64,000 bases of DNA from Bacillus massilioanorexius. Lineage in GTDB: Bacteria; Bacillota; Bacilli; Bacillales; DSM-1321. This document shows, one piece after another, positions 17,779-27,144 of the stretch (positions are counted from its first letter, which is position 1; each line of letters begins with the position of its first letter). The notes under the pieces are model-generated. The model did not search any database. It had not been told where the DNA came from and saw nothing but the letters and a program-made list of their open reading frames with translations. The stretch covers positions 1-64,000 of the forward strand of contig NZ_CABKRX010000085.1 of assembly GCF_902374955.1 (NCBI RefSeq), in the 5' to 3' direction. A program made the translations under genes and the position numbers.

Positions 17779-19038
17779 TTACTCATTTTGAAGCTTATCT
17801 AAAATGGATAAATATTCTTCATTCCAAGGGCTCAATAAAAGTAGCTTATTAAATTGTTCTACTGCTAACTTCGTATTTCCTTCTTCTAATAAAAAATATC
17901 CATATTCATGTAAAAAATCTTCATCCTGATTAAACGCTTCATATGCTTCTGTATAATATTTGTTTGCTTCCTCATAATTCTCTAATTCATTATGACAAGT
18001 AGCTAATAACCAATCGAATTGAGGGTCATTTTCCCCGAACTCCATTACGCTATTAATCGTTTCAATACAATCTTCATGACGATTCATTTGAATTAAATAT
18101 TTTGATAAAGTTATACTCGCTTCTAAATACCCTGGATCAATCGCTATTGCTTCTCTAAAGTAGTTTTCTGCTTGATCTTGCTCATTTAATTTAAGTGCCA
18201 ATTTACCAGCTTTAAAGTATAGCTCCTTATTAAATTCGTCTTGTTTAATTCCTTCCTTTAATATAGAGAATGCAGTTTCGTACTCTCCTAGCTGTTCGTG
18301 AGAGGCAGCTAAATAAAAATAAAGGGAATGAAATTCATGGTCCATTGCTTTCAATTTCATTAATTGATCAATCGCCGTCTTATAATGTCCCGCTTGGTAC
18401 GCAGTCAAACCATATTGAAACAATGTGTTGAGTTCAACTTTATGTTCTAAGCTTTTTTCATAAAATGGTAGTGCCTCTTCAAATTGCCCTAAATTACTAT
18501 AAGCTTCTGCTATTCTCTGATGAATGGAGATATTAGCAATTTCTTCTTGTTCGTTAAGTACAGTTTGATAATATTGTATAGCTTCTTGAAAGCTTCCTTG
18601 TACATAACACTGTTCACCTAATGCAAAATCAATTAGAATTTCATCTGGATAGATTTTTTTGGCTTCGAGTAATTTTTTGTATGCAACCTCATCCAAGCCA
18701 TTAAGTCCATATAAATCTGCTTCTAACAATAATGCACTTGCATAGAGTGGATCATCTTTTTTGACTTTTTGAACAAGTTCTAGTGCTTCATCTTCTTTAT
18801 CAAGCTCTATGCATATTTCAGCTAATGACAATAATAGCTCTCCTTCATTAGGATGCGAAATTAGCAAATGTTCGTATAGCTCAAATGCTTGTTCCAAAAA
18901 CCCTATTTCAGATAGTTTTTCAGCTAAGACAAAAATATCTTCTTCAAAACCACTGTTTTGTATTGTATGTATATGTTGATATGCTTCTTCTAATTCTCCA
19001 TTATTAATTTTTTCTATTACTTTTTCTATACTGATCAT
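17779..19038 (-). CDS. ypiA: Tetratricopeptide repeat protein YpiA
   Basis: Cytoplasmic scaffold-type protein, 419 residues, built from about eleven TPR units (for example EEALPFYEKSLEHKV and AENYFREAIAIDPGYLEA). No catalytic domain. Start chosen at ATG 19038 with AGGAAGGA upstream; an ATG six codons earlier lacks a ribosome site. Probable protein-protein interaction role, partners unknown. Confidence 0.86.
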   Translation of the reverse strand: MISIEKVIEKINNGELEEAYQHIHTIQNSGFEEDIFVLAEKLSEIGFLEQAFELYEHLLISHPNEGELLLSLAEICIELDKEDEALELVQKVKKDDPLYASALLLEADLYGLNGLDEVAYKKLLEAKKIYPDEILIDFALGEQCYVQGSFQEAIQYYQTVLNEQEEIANISIHQRIAEAYSNLGQFEEALPFYEKSLEHKVELNTLFQYGLTAYQAGHYKTAIDQLMKLKAMDHEFHSLYFYLAASHEQLGEYETAFSILKEGIKQDEFNKELYFKAGKLALKLNEQDQAENYFREAIAIDPGYLEASITLSKYLIQMNRHEDCIETINSVMEFGENDPQFDWLLATCHNELENYEEANKYYTEAYEAFNQDEDFLHEYGYFLLEEGNTKLAVEQFNKLLLLSPWNEEYLSILDKLQNE

Positions 19039-19070
19039 AATATTCCTTCCTGTCATACTAACAAAAATAT

Positions 19071-19943
19071 TTATTGAAAATAACCTGGTACTTTTATCTT
19101 TAATTCCTTCCCTGTAAAAGATGGAAATGTAACAAGATTTCCAACACGAATGACTTCATTTTTAAAAATAGTAAGTTCTATTTTATCATAATATGTTTCT
19201 TCATTATAAATTAAACATTTCTGATTCATTTCCTTTATTAAATTGTACGACACTTCTCCACCACTACGAATAATTCCTTTAAAAGGATATACCCCCATTT
19301 TTTTTAATTCATCTTTTGATAAAGATCGATGGTAAGAGAATGGCAGAGAAAAATGTGATATTTTTTCTCGAGATAAAAGTTGTCTCCATAGTCGAAGCTG
19401 ATGTTCATCACTTTCTAGAAATTGTGGAATAAAAACTAATCGATAAGGAAAAATCGCGTCTTTTATCCAACTCCACGATATTTGCTTAATTTCACTAACA
19501 TCCTTAATTGTGATGATAACAGCTGAAATGGAATGCTTTCTACAATATCTTACAACCTCCTGTTTCATCATCGATTGAGGGATTCTAAGAACAATTACAT
19601 AATCAAGAGGGAATCCCTTTAATAATTCTCTTGCTTCTTCTACATTTGAATGTAACTGATAAACAAACTGAACATCAATAGGAAAAACCACTGTAGTAGC
19701 TCCAAGCAGCACTACTTCTTTCGCATATTCTATCCCATCATTTTTCCATTGTTCTATATTACCTAAAACAGTTTCACTAGCAATCATAATGTGCTTGTCC
19801 AAATGAAGACGAATAAATTTCATACGATCAACATTTGTATCTCGGCTATAAATAGTATTATTCTTTACAACTAGATTTGTCACATGCATATTGGCGTTTT
19901 CATAAAGAGCGATTTTCTCAATAATATAAGACAAGCCAATCAC
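19071..19943 (-). CDS. Uncharacterised protein between ypiA and aroA
   Basis: I do not recognise this 290-residue protein with confidence. No signal peptide or membrane helix is evident. The alternating beta/alpha pattern (GATTVVFPID, FPLDYVIVLRIPQ, ISAVIITIKD, YRLVFIPQF) and a C-terminal beta-rich tail ending KELKIKVPGYFQ suggest a degenerate amidohydrolase-like barrel, but the metal-binding histidines of active amidohydrolases are not visible. Start is uncertain: GTG 19943 lies almost on AGGGA, while TTG 19934 has better spacing. It ends 33 bases before ypiA and is probably co-transcribed with it. Not present in this place in B. subtilis 168. Confidence 0.6.
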   Translation of the reverse strand: MIGLSYIIEKIALYENANMHVTNLVVKNNTIYSRDTNVDRMKFIRLHLDKHIMIASETVLGNIEQWKNDGIEYAKEVVLLGATTVVFPIDVQFVYQLHSNVEEARELLKGFPLDYVIVLRIPQSMMKQEVVRYCRKHSISAVIITIKDVSEIKQISWSWIKDAIFPYRLVFIPQFLESDEHQLRLWRQLLSREKISHFSLPFSYHRSLSKDELKKMGVYPFKGIIRSGGEVSYNLIKEMNQKCLIYNEETYYDKIELTIFKNEVIRVGNLVTFPSFTGKELKIKVPGYFQ

Positions 19944-20070
19944 ATCCCTGTGGTTTTAAGTCAATGTATGAGAAAAATCGGACAAATATGATAGCAAATC
20001 TAATCTATATTATATATAATTTTTTATCTTTAACCTAGATTAATAAATTCACAATGATTTACACTTCATA

Positions 20071-20114
20071 AAAAAAGGCAGTCTAAAAGGGATTTCCAAT
20101 CCCTTTTAGACGCC
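20071..20114 (-). terminator. Terminator for the hisC-tyrA-aroA transcript
   Basis: Minus-strand 15-bp stem AATCCCTTTTAGACxGCC / AGTCTAAAAGGGATT with loop of three, followed by seven T. It lies about 320 bases beyond the aroA stop, with a repeat in between. Confidence 0.75.
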
Positions 20115-20257
20115 TCTACACTTCATATGGAATTATTTAAATGTTATGTTTATGTATACTTACTTTTTAATAAAAGCTGATGTATCGTGTTTTATCTTTC
20201 GTATACTAATGTTGTCATTGAATAAGTAGCAAGTATAGACTGAGTTCAATTCCATTC

Positions 20258-20362
20258 TAGGATACTTTCTTTCCACGAGGTAGGAGGTGAGCTTCCTCGG
20301 CACATTGTGCCTGTAGGATCTCACCTTTCCTCTTCTCCCCCAGAAGTCTCGCTCCTTATAAT
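20258..20362 (+). repeat. Degenerate structured intergenic repeat, copy C
   Basis: Landmarks GGTGAGCTTCCTCGGCACAT, a short GGCACATTGTGCC hairpin, GATCTCACCT, and AGTCTCGCTCCTTAT match copy A (7044-7155) in order and spacing. The outer GGTGAG/CTCACC arms can pair. Confidence 0.6.
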
Positions 20363-20437
20363 TTTTTGAGTTAACCACTGTTTTATGAAAAATCTATCAA
20401 GATTTCCTATTTGCCGATTTCAATAACTAGACAGCAA

Positions 20438-21730
20438 TTACTGAATTAACTGATGAAGATGTTCAAAAAAAGTTGGATACGATACTGCTACTGCATCAGC
20501 ATTTTCGAGAGTAACTTCGCCGTCTGCAATCAATGCAGCTATTGCTAGCATCATGCCAATACGATGATCTCCATAACTATTAACCTTACCACCTGAAATC
20601 TTTGTCTTACCTTGAATAATCATGCCATCTTCTGTTGCAACTATATTCGCTCCTAGCCTTGATAACTCAGCTACTACTGTATCAATACGATTCGTTTCTT
20701 TCACCTTGAGTTCCTTCGCATCTGAAATAACCGTAGTTCCTTCTGCTTGTGTAGCCATTAAAGCAATAACTGGTAACTCATCTATGAGTCTTGGTATGAT
20801 ATCGCCTTTGATTTCAATACCCTTTAATTCTGAAGTAGAAATCGTAACATCGCCATAAGGTTCAGCAGGATGACTCTCGGGATTCACCTCAATTGTTATA
20901 TTGGCACCCATTTCTTTCAAAACATCAATTATTCCTGTTCTTGTTTTATTTAATCCTACATTTTTTAAAACTACACTACTGTTTGGCACAATAGCTCCAG
21001 CTACTAAGAAAAAAGCTGCCGAGGATATATCACCAGGTACAATCACATTTGTTGCTGTTAATGTTTGATTGCCTCGTAACTTAATTTCATTTTCTTTACT
21101 TTCAATATCTACTCCAAACATCTGTAACATTGTTTCTGTATGATTTCTTGTTTTTGTAGGTTCAACAACAATAGTTGTTCCATCTGCCTGTAATCCAGCT
21201 AGTAAAATAGCCGATTTTACTTGTGCACTAGCAACAGGTAATTCATATGTAATACCTTGTAAACTACCACCACGTACACTTAAAGGAGTATACTTACCAT
21301 TTTCTCTTCCATCAATTTTCGCATTCATAAGACGTAATGGATTTACAACTCTTGTCATTGGTCTTTTAGCGATTGAATCATCACCAACTAATACACTATG
21401 AAATGGTAATCCAGCTAATATACCCATCATTAAACGGATAGTAGTTCCACTATTTCCAACATCTAATAGTTCATTAGATTCATGTAAGCCATTAAAGCCT
21501 TTACCTTCTATAGTGACATTTGTTCCGTCTCGTTTTATGTCTACACCCATCTTTTTAAAACACTCAATCGTGCTTAAACAATCTTCGCCTTCTAGAAAGT
21601 TATGAATAGTTGTAGTTCCTTCTGCAATGGAACCAAACATAACAGAGCGATGTGAAATTGATTTGTCACCCGGAATTTCTACTGTACCCTTTAACGACTG
21701 TACATTTGTTATTAACTGCTTATTCGTCAT
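20438..21730 (-). CDS. aroA: 3-phosphoshikimate 1-carboxyvinyltransferase (EPSP synthase)
   Basis: Sixth step of the shikimate pathway, joining shikimate-3-phosphate and phosphoenolpyruvate. Called aroE in older Bacillus naming. 430 residues, two similar half-domains; motifs PGDKSISHRS near the N-terminus, NSGTTIRLMMG, and DELPVIALMA near 310 are intact. I choose ATG 21730, with GTGAGG about nine bases upstream, which gives the usual N-terminus; an ATG seven codons earlier follows the tyrA stop directly. Last gene of hisC-tyrA-aroA. Confidence 0.95.
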   Translation of the reverse strand: MTNKQLITNVQSLKGTVEIPGDKSISHRSVMFGSIAEGTTTIHNFLEGEDCLSTIECFKKMGVDIKRDGTNVTIEGKGFNGLHESNELLDVGNSGTTIRLMMGILAGLPFHSVLVGDDSIAKRPMTRVVNPLRLMNAKIDGRENGKYTPLSVRGGSLQGITYELPVASAQVKSAILLAGLQADGTTIVVEPTKTRNHTETMLQMFGVDIESKENEIKLRGNQTLTATNVIVPGDISSAAFFLVAGAIVPNSSVVLKNVGLNKTRTGIIDVLKEMGANITIEVNPESHPAEPYGDVTISTSELKGIEIKGDIIPRLIDELPVIALMATQAEGTTVISDAKELKVKETNRIDTVVAELSRLGANIVATEDGMIIQGKTKISGGKVNSYGDHRIGMMLAIAALIADGEVTLENADAVAVSYPTFFEHLHQLIQ

Positions 21731-21751
21731 AAGATAATCCTCACTATTCAT

Positions 21752-22861
21752 CTACATAATATAAACACCAAAATTTGTTTTCTTTTCTAAACATTCCTCT
21801 GCTAGCTTACGATCGCCTTCAGATTGAAACGATATAACAAGAACACCATATAGTTCTTCTCTTGTCTCTAAAATACGGATATTGGTTAAGCTTATTCTTT
21901 CCTCTGCTAAATATCCAACCACCTCAGCAATCACACCTGGATAGTCTGGTACATCAACATACAAATCATAAAATGCTGGAATAGCACCTTGAGAACGTAT
22001 TGGTAGTTCATCTCGAAATTCTTTTGCCTTCGAGAAAAAATCAAAAATATGTTGACTATCATTATTATAAATGTAACTTTTTACTTCTTCCATCTCTTTT
22101 ATCCACTCATTCATTAGCGAGAGCAATACTTCTCGATTGTGAAGCAGAATATCCCTCCACATCTCTGGACTACTAGAAGCAATACGTGTCACGTCTCGAA
22201 AGCCACCAGCCGCCAGACGAGTAACTAAATTATTCTCTAAATTGGATTTATAAGCACTTTGTACAAGACCAGCAGCAATGATATGTGGAAAATGACTAAT
22301 TACCCCAGTAAGTTGATCATGTTCCTCTGGTGTTACAACGAGAAAATGTGCTTTTGTTCCCCGTAACCACGCCTTTAGCATTGCAATTTGCTTTTCTTCC
22401 ACTTGTTCTGTAGGTGTTAATAAGTAAAAGGCATTCTCAAATAAATGTGTTTTGGCTGCTGCAGGACCTGTTTTATGTGAACCAGCCATTGGATGACCGC
22501 CAATGAAAGTTACTCCTCTTTCCATTAACTTAGCAGCCGCTTTTGTAATTTTTGTTTTTGTACTTCCCACATCTGTTACAATCGTATTTTCTTTTAGATG
22601 AAAAGTCGCTAATTGCGATAACAATTCTTCTGTTTGTTTCACCGGTGTTCCAATAATGATTAAATCAGCATTTTCCGCACATTCCTGTATAGACTCACAT
22701 GTTTTATCGATAATCCCTAATGCTTTAGAAAGTTGTAAACTACTATCATTAATATCAAACCCAGAAATAATCGTATCAGGATGAGTATTTTTAATAGCTA
22801 AAGCAACTGATCCTCCTATAAGACCTAGACCAATTACGAATACATTACCTCGCAAACTCAC
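21752..22861 (-). CDS. tyrA: Prephenate dehydrogenase with C-terminal ACT domain
   Basis: NAD-dependent oxidative decarboxylation of prephenate to 4-hydroxyphenylpyruvate in tyrosine synthesis. Rossmann motif GLGLIGGS near residues 11-18, catalytic GGHPMAGSHKTG region near 120, and an ACT domain from about 295 to the end, the usual site of tyrosine feedback. Start is uncertain: GTG 22861 is almost on AAAGGGGAG, while TTG 22855, two codons in, has a seven-base spacing. Neither changes the domains. Lies eight bases after hisC. Confidence 0.95.
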   Translation of the reverse strand: MSLRGNVFVIGLGLIGGSVALAIKNTHPDTIISGFDINDSSLQLSKALGIIDKTCESIQECAENADLIIIGTPVKQTEELLSQLATFHLKENTIVTDVGSTKTKITKAAAKLMERGVTFIGGHPMAGSHKTGPAAAKTHLFENAFYLLTPTEQVEEKQIAMLKAWLRGTKAHFLVVTPEEHDQLTGVISHFPHIIAAGLVQSAYKSNLENNLVTRLAAGGFRDVTRIASSSPEMWRDILLHNREVLLSLMNEWIKEMEEVKSYIYNNDSQHIFDFFSKAKEFRDELPIRSQGAIPAFYDLYVDVPDYPGVIAEVVGYLAEERISLTNIRILETREELYGVLVISFQSEGDRKLAEECLEKKTNFGVYIM

Positions 22862-22869
22862 TCTCCCCT

Positions 22870-23985
22870 TTAACGATTCATTTTTTGTGTAGGAGCTTTC
22901 TTTTCTAAAAAGAAACCTCTTAACTGCTGAATAATGCCTTCATTCTGTTCCTTCGTTCCAATGGTTATTCTTACAAATGTAGGGAATCCTAACGCTTTAC
23001 CACTACGAATAATGTATCCCTTGCCCATTAAATATTGAAAAACCTCATCACTATCAACTTGAACATCTATTAAAATAAAATTAGCTTGAGAAGGATAGTA
23101 AAATAGTTGTTGTTCTCTACAAAAATCATAGAATTGCTCCATACCTTGACGATTATTTATTTTACAGTTCTCAATAAATTCTTGATCTTCTAATGCACTC
23201 GCTGCTGCAAATTGCGCAAGTGTATTCACATTAAACGGTTCTCTGACTGGCTCTAATTTCGATATCACTTCACTATTTGATATGCCATAACCAACTCTAA
23301 AGCTGGCCATTCCATATATTTTAGAAAAAGTGTGAAGAACAATTATATTCTGATATTTTTCAAGTAATGTTGAAGTATGATAATAATCATCAGCCACTAC
23401 ATACTCAGCGTAGGCCTCATCCAACACTACTAATACATCTGTAGGAACTGCATCTAGAAATGAAATTAAATCATTTTCTTTAATATATACACCCGTTGGA
23501 TTATTCGGTGTACAAATCCATACTACTGCTGTATTTTCATCTATGGCTGAAAGCATCGCTAGTAAATCATGATTACCATCCTTTAAAGGAATCTCTCTAA
23601 TTTCAGCTCCCTCAACAATTGCATTATGCTTATACTGTGAAAAAGTTGGAGTTGCCATAACTGTATTTACACCGGGTTTAAGCAAACTTCTAGCTATAAT
23701 ATTAATAATTTCATCTGAACCATTCCCTAGAATAAACTGCTCCTTTGTGAATCCTTTTTCCTTAGATAAAGCTTCTTTTAGAACGTTTGCACTTCCATCA
23801 GGATAAAGTTCAAATCTTCGTGTCATTTTATCTAAAGTTTCAGTTACTTTTTGTGAGTAACCGAATGGATTTTCATTACTTGCAAGCTTAACTACAGAAT
23901 TTAATCCGAATTCTTTTTTTACTTGGTCAATTGTTCGGCCAGGTTGATAAGCTTTTAAATTTAATATAGTATTTTTCCATTTCAT
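22870..23985 (-). CDS. hisC: Histidinol-phosphate / aromatic aminotransferase
   Basis: PLP-dependent class I/II aminotransferase, 371 residues. In Bacillus this enzyme serves both histidine synthesis and transamination of phenylpyruvate and 4-hydroxyphenylpyruvate, which explains its place next to tyrA. Motifs: KLASNENPFG near 34-43, the PLP-lysine region HTFSKIYGMASFRVGYG near 215-231. First gene of the hisC-tyrA-aroA group; upstream lies the aroH terminator rather than trpA. Confidence 0.94.
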   Translation of the reverse strand: MKWKNTILNLKAYQPGRTIDQVKKEFGLNSVVKLASNENPFGYSQKVTETLDKMTRRFELYPDGSANVLKEALSKEKGFTKEQFILGNGSDEIINIIARSLLKPGVNTVMATPTFSQYKHNAIVEGAEIREIPLKDGNHDLLAMLSAIDENTAVVWICTPNNPTGVYIKENDLISFLDAVPTDVLVVLDEAYAEYVVADDYYHTSTLLEKYQNIIVLHTFSKIYGMASFRVGYGISNSEVISKLEPVREPFNVNTLAQFAAASALEDQEFIENCKINNRQGMEQFYDFCREQQLFYYPSQANFILIDVQVDSDEVFQYLMGKGYIIRSGKALGFPTFVRITIGTKEQNEGIIQQLRGFFLEKKAPTQKMNR

Positions 23986-24111
23986 CCCACTCGCCCCAAT
24001 CTTTTATCACATTAAAGTATTAAAGTTTTCTTTATTATAGCATAATTTTATCAATATGAAAGATACATCTCTTGATTTTCCACTTTTGTCATCGCATATT
24101 CCTCATTTAGA

Positions 24112-24153
24112 ACAAAAGGGGCTACCAAAAGCATGTGCTTTTGAAACAGCCCC
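24112..24153 (-). terminator. Terminator of aroC-aroB-aroH
   Basis: Minus-strand stem GGGGCTGTTTCAAAAGC / GCTTTTGGTAGCCCC with a four-base loop, followed by TTTTG. Sits where the trp operon is in B. subtilis. Confidence 0.85.
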
Positions 24154-24183
24154 TTCATACGTGTTTTCATCCTTTAACTTAAG

Positions 24184-24561
24184 TTAAATTGATTTATTTA
24201 TACGAGACAAGTCCGGTCGTAAAACCTTAGCTCCTTTAAGATAGACATGCTCGATTTCTTTTTGACCTTTATCCGTATTCCAGTGCAACATGATTCTTAT
24301 ACAATTTTCAAGCGCGTTTTCCACTGGAATTTCCCTAAAACACATGACTGGTACATAAGTCCATCCTTCTAATCTTCGAAGAGCTTTAGCAGGAAATGTT
24401 GCTGTTAATTCCTCTGTAACAGATATAATGACAGAACATACTGTTTCCGGTTCTATCCCATTCTTACTAACCATTTCACGAAGAAGTTCTTCAGTATGGT
24501 CAATGATTTCTCGTTCGTTGTTTTGCACCACAGTAGTAGCTCCTCGAACTCCTCTCGTCAT
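24184..24561 (-). CDS. aroH: Monofunctional chorismate mutase AroH
   Basis: Converts chorismate to prephenate. The 125-residue protein is the trimeric AroH-type fold: RGVRGATTV N-terminus with Arg7-type substrate ligand, SVTEELTATFPAKALR, and RIMLHWNTD containing the second key arginine. ATG follows GGAGGAGAGGAA. It closes the aroC-aroB-aroH cluster. Confidence 0.95.
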   Translation of the reverse strand: MTRGVRGATTVVQNNEREIIDHTEELLREMVSKNGIEPETVCSVIISVTEELTATFPAKALRRLEGWTYVPVMCFREIPVENALENCIRIMLHWNTDKGQKEIEHVYLKGAKVLRPDLSRINKSI

Positions 24562-24786
24562 TTCCTCTCCTCCAATTGTTCAGAATAAAAGTGCAAACGC
24601 CTTGCATGTATGGAACAATAGCTAAGTTAACACCCATGTGATCTAAATGCTTTAACCTTCTCAGCAGACATTTTATCCCACTAGAGAAGCTAGAAGTTAG
24701 ACTAATCTTCGTAAATTTCCTAAATAGATGATACACAAAAATCATTATTATTTTCTAAAAGACTAAAAATTCTATTAATCGCTATT

Positions 24787-25866
24787 TTAATTAAAATATT
24801 TTCTTAATGATTCCAATATAACTTCATCATCAACTAATATTCTATTTGGTTTACCTATAGCATCTAATACAACAAAAGTTGTTTCGTTACCCGTTGTTTT
24901 TTTATCTTTTTTCATGCTACACAATAAATCCTCAAAATTACAGTTCGGAAGGTTTGTTTCGTAGCCTAAATGCTCCACCCAATTTTCAAAGCTCTTAACA
25001 TCGAATTGTAATTGAGCCTTGTCCACACTTAATTTCAGAGCAAATATCATTCCAATTAACACAGCTTCACCATGTGTAATTTTACCATAGCCTACATTTG
25101 CTTCAATTGCATGCCCTAATGTATGTCCAAAATTCAAATACTCACGTATTCCCGTTTCTCTTTCATCTTCCTTTACAATAGCTGCCTTTATCGCAATCCC
25201 TCTTTCCACTACGTAAGATAACACTTCAGCTTGTAGATCTTTTAGACTTTTTATCTCTTGTAACATCCATTGATAGAAGGAATCGTCCTGAATTAATGCA
25301 TGCTTAATAGCTTCAGCAAATCCTGAACGTATCTCCTTTTCAGGCAAGCTTTGTAAAAGACTTAAATCATAAAACACTGCTTCTGGTTGATGAAAAGCAC
25401 CGACCATATTTTTCCCTAGCTTATGATTGATGGCAACCTTACCTCCAACTGCACTATCATGCGCTAAAAGAGTTGTAGGTATTTGAATAAAACGAATCCC
25501 TCTCATGAAGGTTGCTGCAACAAATCCAGCTAAATCTCCAACTGCTCCACCACCTAAAGCCAATATTAATGATTTTCGATTAACATTATGCTCTAACCCA
25601 TCTTGGTGACATTGTTCAAATACAGCAAAGGTTTTGGCAAATTCACCAGATGGAACAATACTTACGACTAATTCATTAAAAGATGGTGCTAAAATACTCT
25701 TCAAATGTTCTAAGTACAATTCTGATACAGTTTGATCAGAAATAATCCATATTTTCGATACAGGGTCTAAAGAAGATTGGATATAAATTGGCAGTTCCTT
25801 TAATATGTCGCTACCGATTATAACAGGATAAGTTTTGGATGTTGTCTCAATCGTTAGCTTTTTCAT
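24787..25866 (-). CDS. aroB: 3-dehydroquinate synthase
   Basis: Second step of the shikimate pathway, cyclising DAHP with NAD and a divalent metal. 359 residues; NAD-binding GGGAVGDLAGFVAATFMRG, PTTLLAHDSAVGGK, and metal ligands in NFGHTLGHAIE with H in THGEAV. ATG with AGGAG upstream, three bases after aroC stop. A 225-base gap then separates it from aroH, unlike the tight spacing in B. subtilis. Confidence 0.96.
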   Translation of the reverse strand: MKKLTIETTSKTYPVIIGSDILKELPIYIQSSLDPVSKIWIISDQTVSELYLEHLKSILAPSFNELVVSIVPSGEFAKTFAVFEQCHQDGLEHNVNRKSLILALGGGAVGDLAGFVAATFMRGIRFIQIPTTLLAHDSAVGGKVAINHKLGKNMVGAFHQPEAVFYDLSLLQSLPEKEIRSGFAEAIKHALIQDDSFYQWMLQEIKSLKDLQAEVLSYVVERGIAIKAAIVKEDERETGIREYLNFGHTLGHAIEANVGYGKITHGEAVLIGMIFALKLSVDKAQLQFDVKSFENWVEHLGYETNLPNCNFEDLLCSMKKDKKTTGNETTFVVLDAIGKPNRILVDDEVILESLRKYFN

Positions 25867-25869
25867 ATT

Positions 25870-27042
25870 TTAAAACTCCTTTAATTTTTCTCTATATTGT
25901 TCAATATATTCAACAAGGCCGTTAAATGTATCACTAGGGAATTGCTCAATTATGGCATTCGCCAATTCCCATGCAACTACAGCTTCAGCTACAACCGCTG
26001 CTGCTGGCACAGCACAGCTATCAGAACGTTCAATACTAGCTGTAAATACTTCCTTCGTATTAATATCTACACTTTTTAAAGGTTTATATAAAGTTGGAAT
26101 AGGCTTCATTACACCTTTAATAACAATTGGCATACCAGTAGTCATACCACCCTCAATACCACCAAGACGGTTGGTTAGACGATAATATCCTTTTTCCTTA
26201 CTCCATGCAATCTCATCGTGAACTTCACTGCCAAAGCGGTCAGCAGCCTCGAAGCCCATACCTATTTCTACACCTTTAAAAGCATTTATACTTAAAATTG
26301 CCGCTGCTAGCTTAGCATCAATTTTGCGATCATAATGCACATAACTTCCAACCCCTGCTGGCATTCCTTCAACTATAACCTCGACAATCCCACCAATTGA
26401 GTCACCATTTGCTTTAGCGTCATCAATTGCCGCCATCATTTTTTTTTCAGCTTCTGGATCAAGACACCGTACAGGAGATTCCTCAGTAATTCTCTGTAAT
26501 TCCTGCATACTTTCAAATGATGTAGAAGAAGCTTCAATACCACCAATTTTACGTACATGTGAACCAATTTCTATGCTTAAGTGTGATAATAGAGTTTTAG
26601 CCAATGCTCCTGCAGCGACTCGAACTGTTGTTTCTCGTGCTGATGAACGTTCTAATACGTTACGTAAATCACGATGCCCATACTTTAATCCACCATTTAA
26701 ATCTGCATGACCAGGTCGTGGTCTAGAAATAGTTCTAGAAATGTTCTCCGCTTCTTCTTCACTAATCGGTTCAATACCCATAATTTTTGTCCAATGTTTC
26801 CAATCATTATTTTCAACAACTAAACATATAGGTGATCCTAAAGTTCTTCCGTGTCTTACTCCGGCTGTAATATTTACAGTATCTTTTTCAATAACCATTC
26901 TTCTTCCACGACCGTGTCCCTTTTGACGACGGGCTAGTTGTTGATTAATATCATCAGCCGTTATAGGCATTCCTGCAGGTAAACCCTCAATAATCGTTGT
27001 TAGTTGAGGTCCATGTGACTCTCCAGATGTTAAATAACGCAA
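25870..27042 (-). CDS. aroC: Chorismate synthase
   Basis: Last common step of aromatic synthesis, FMN-dependent 1,4-elimination of phosphate from EPSP; called aroF in Bacillus naming. I choose a TTG start at 27042 because it has AAGGGG nine bases upstream and gives the family N-terminus (M)RYLTSGESHGPQ and a 390-residue length. The ATG three codons earlier is fused to the ribosome site. Signatures SGESHG, RPGHADLNGGLKYGHRDLRN and the C-terminal ERSDSCAVPA are intact. Confidence 0.95.
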   Translation of the reverse strand: MRYLTSGESHGPQLTTIIEGLPAGMPITADDINQQLARRQKGHGRGRRMVIEKDTVNITAGVRHGRTLGSPICLVVENNDWKHWTKIMGIEPISEEEAENISRTISRPRPGHADLNGGLKYGHRDLRNVLERSSARETTVRVAAGALAKTLLSHLSIEIGSHVRKIGGIEASSTSFESMQELQRITEESPVRCLDPEAEKKMMAAIDDAKANGDSIGGIVEVIVEGMPAGVGSYVHYDRKIDAKLAAAILSINAFKGVEIGMGFEAADRFGSEVHDEIAWSKEKGYYRLTNRLGGIEGGMTTGMPIVIKGVMKPIPTLYKPLKSVDINTKEVFTASIERSDSCAVPAAAVVAEAVVAWELANAIIEQFPSDTFNGLVEYIEQYREKLKEF

Positions 27043-27144
27043 TCTCTTCATCCCCTTTTTAGCACTTTAAAGCTTTTATGTAACAATATATCATAAACAA
27101 GCTGGTATGTAATATAAAACGAAAAAATTATCCAATAATATGAA

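Larger units (their letters stand above)
19944..20437. other. Gap between the uncharacterised gene and aroA
   Basis: 494 bases with the terminator at 20071-20114 and repeat copy C at 20258-20362. No credible gene. Confidence 0.5.

Noticed and set aside
20160..20378. 72-codon minus-strand frame
   Set aside because: Lies across the intergenic repeat copy C; composition reflects the repeat.
24500..24745. 81-codon minus-strand frame overlapping aroH
   Set aside because: Shares DNA with the start of aroH in another frame; aroH has the clear ribosome site.
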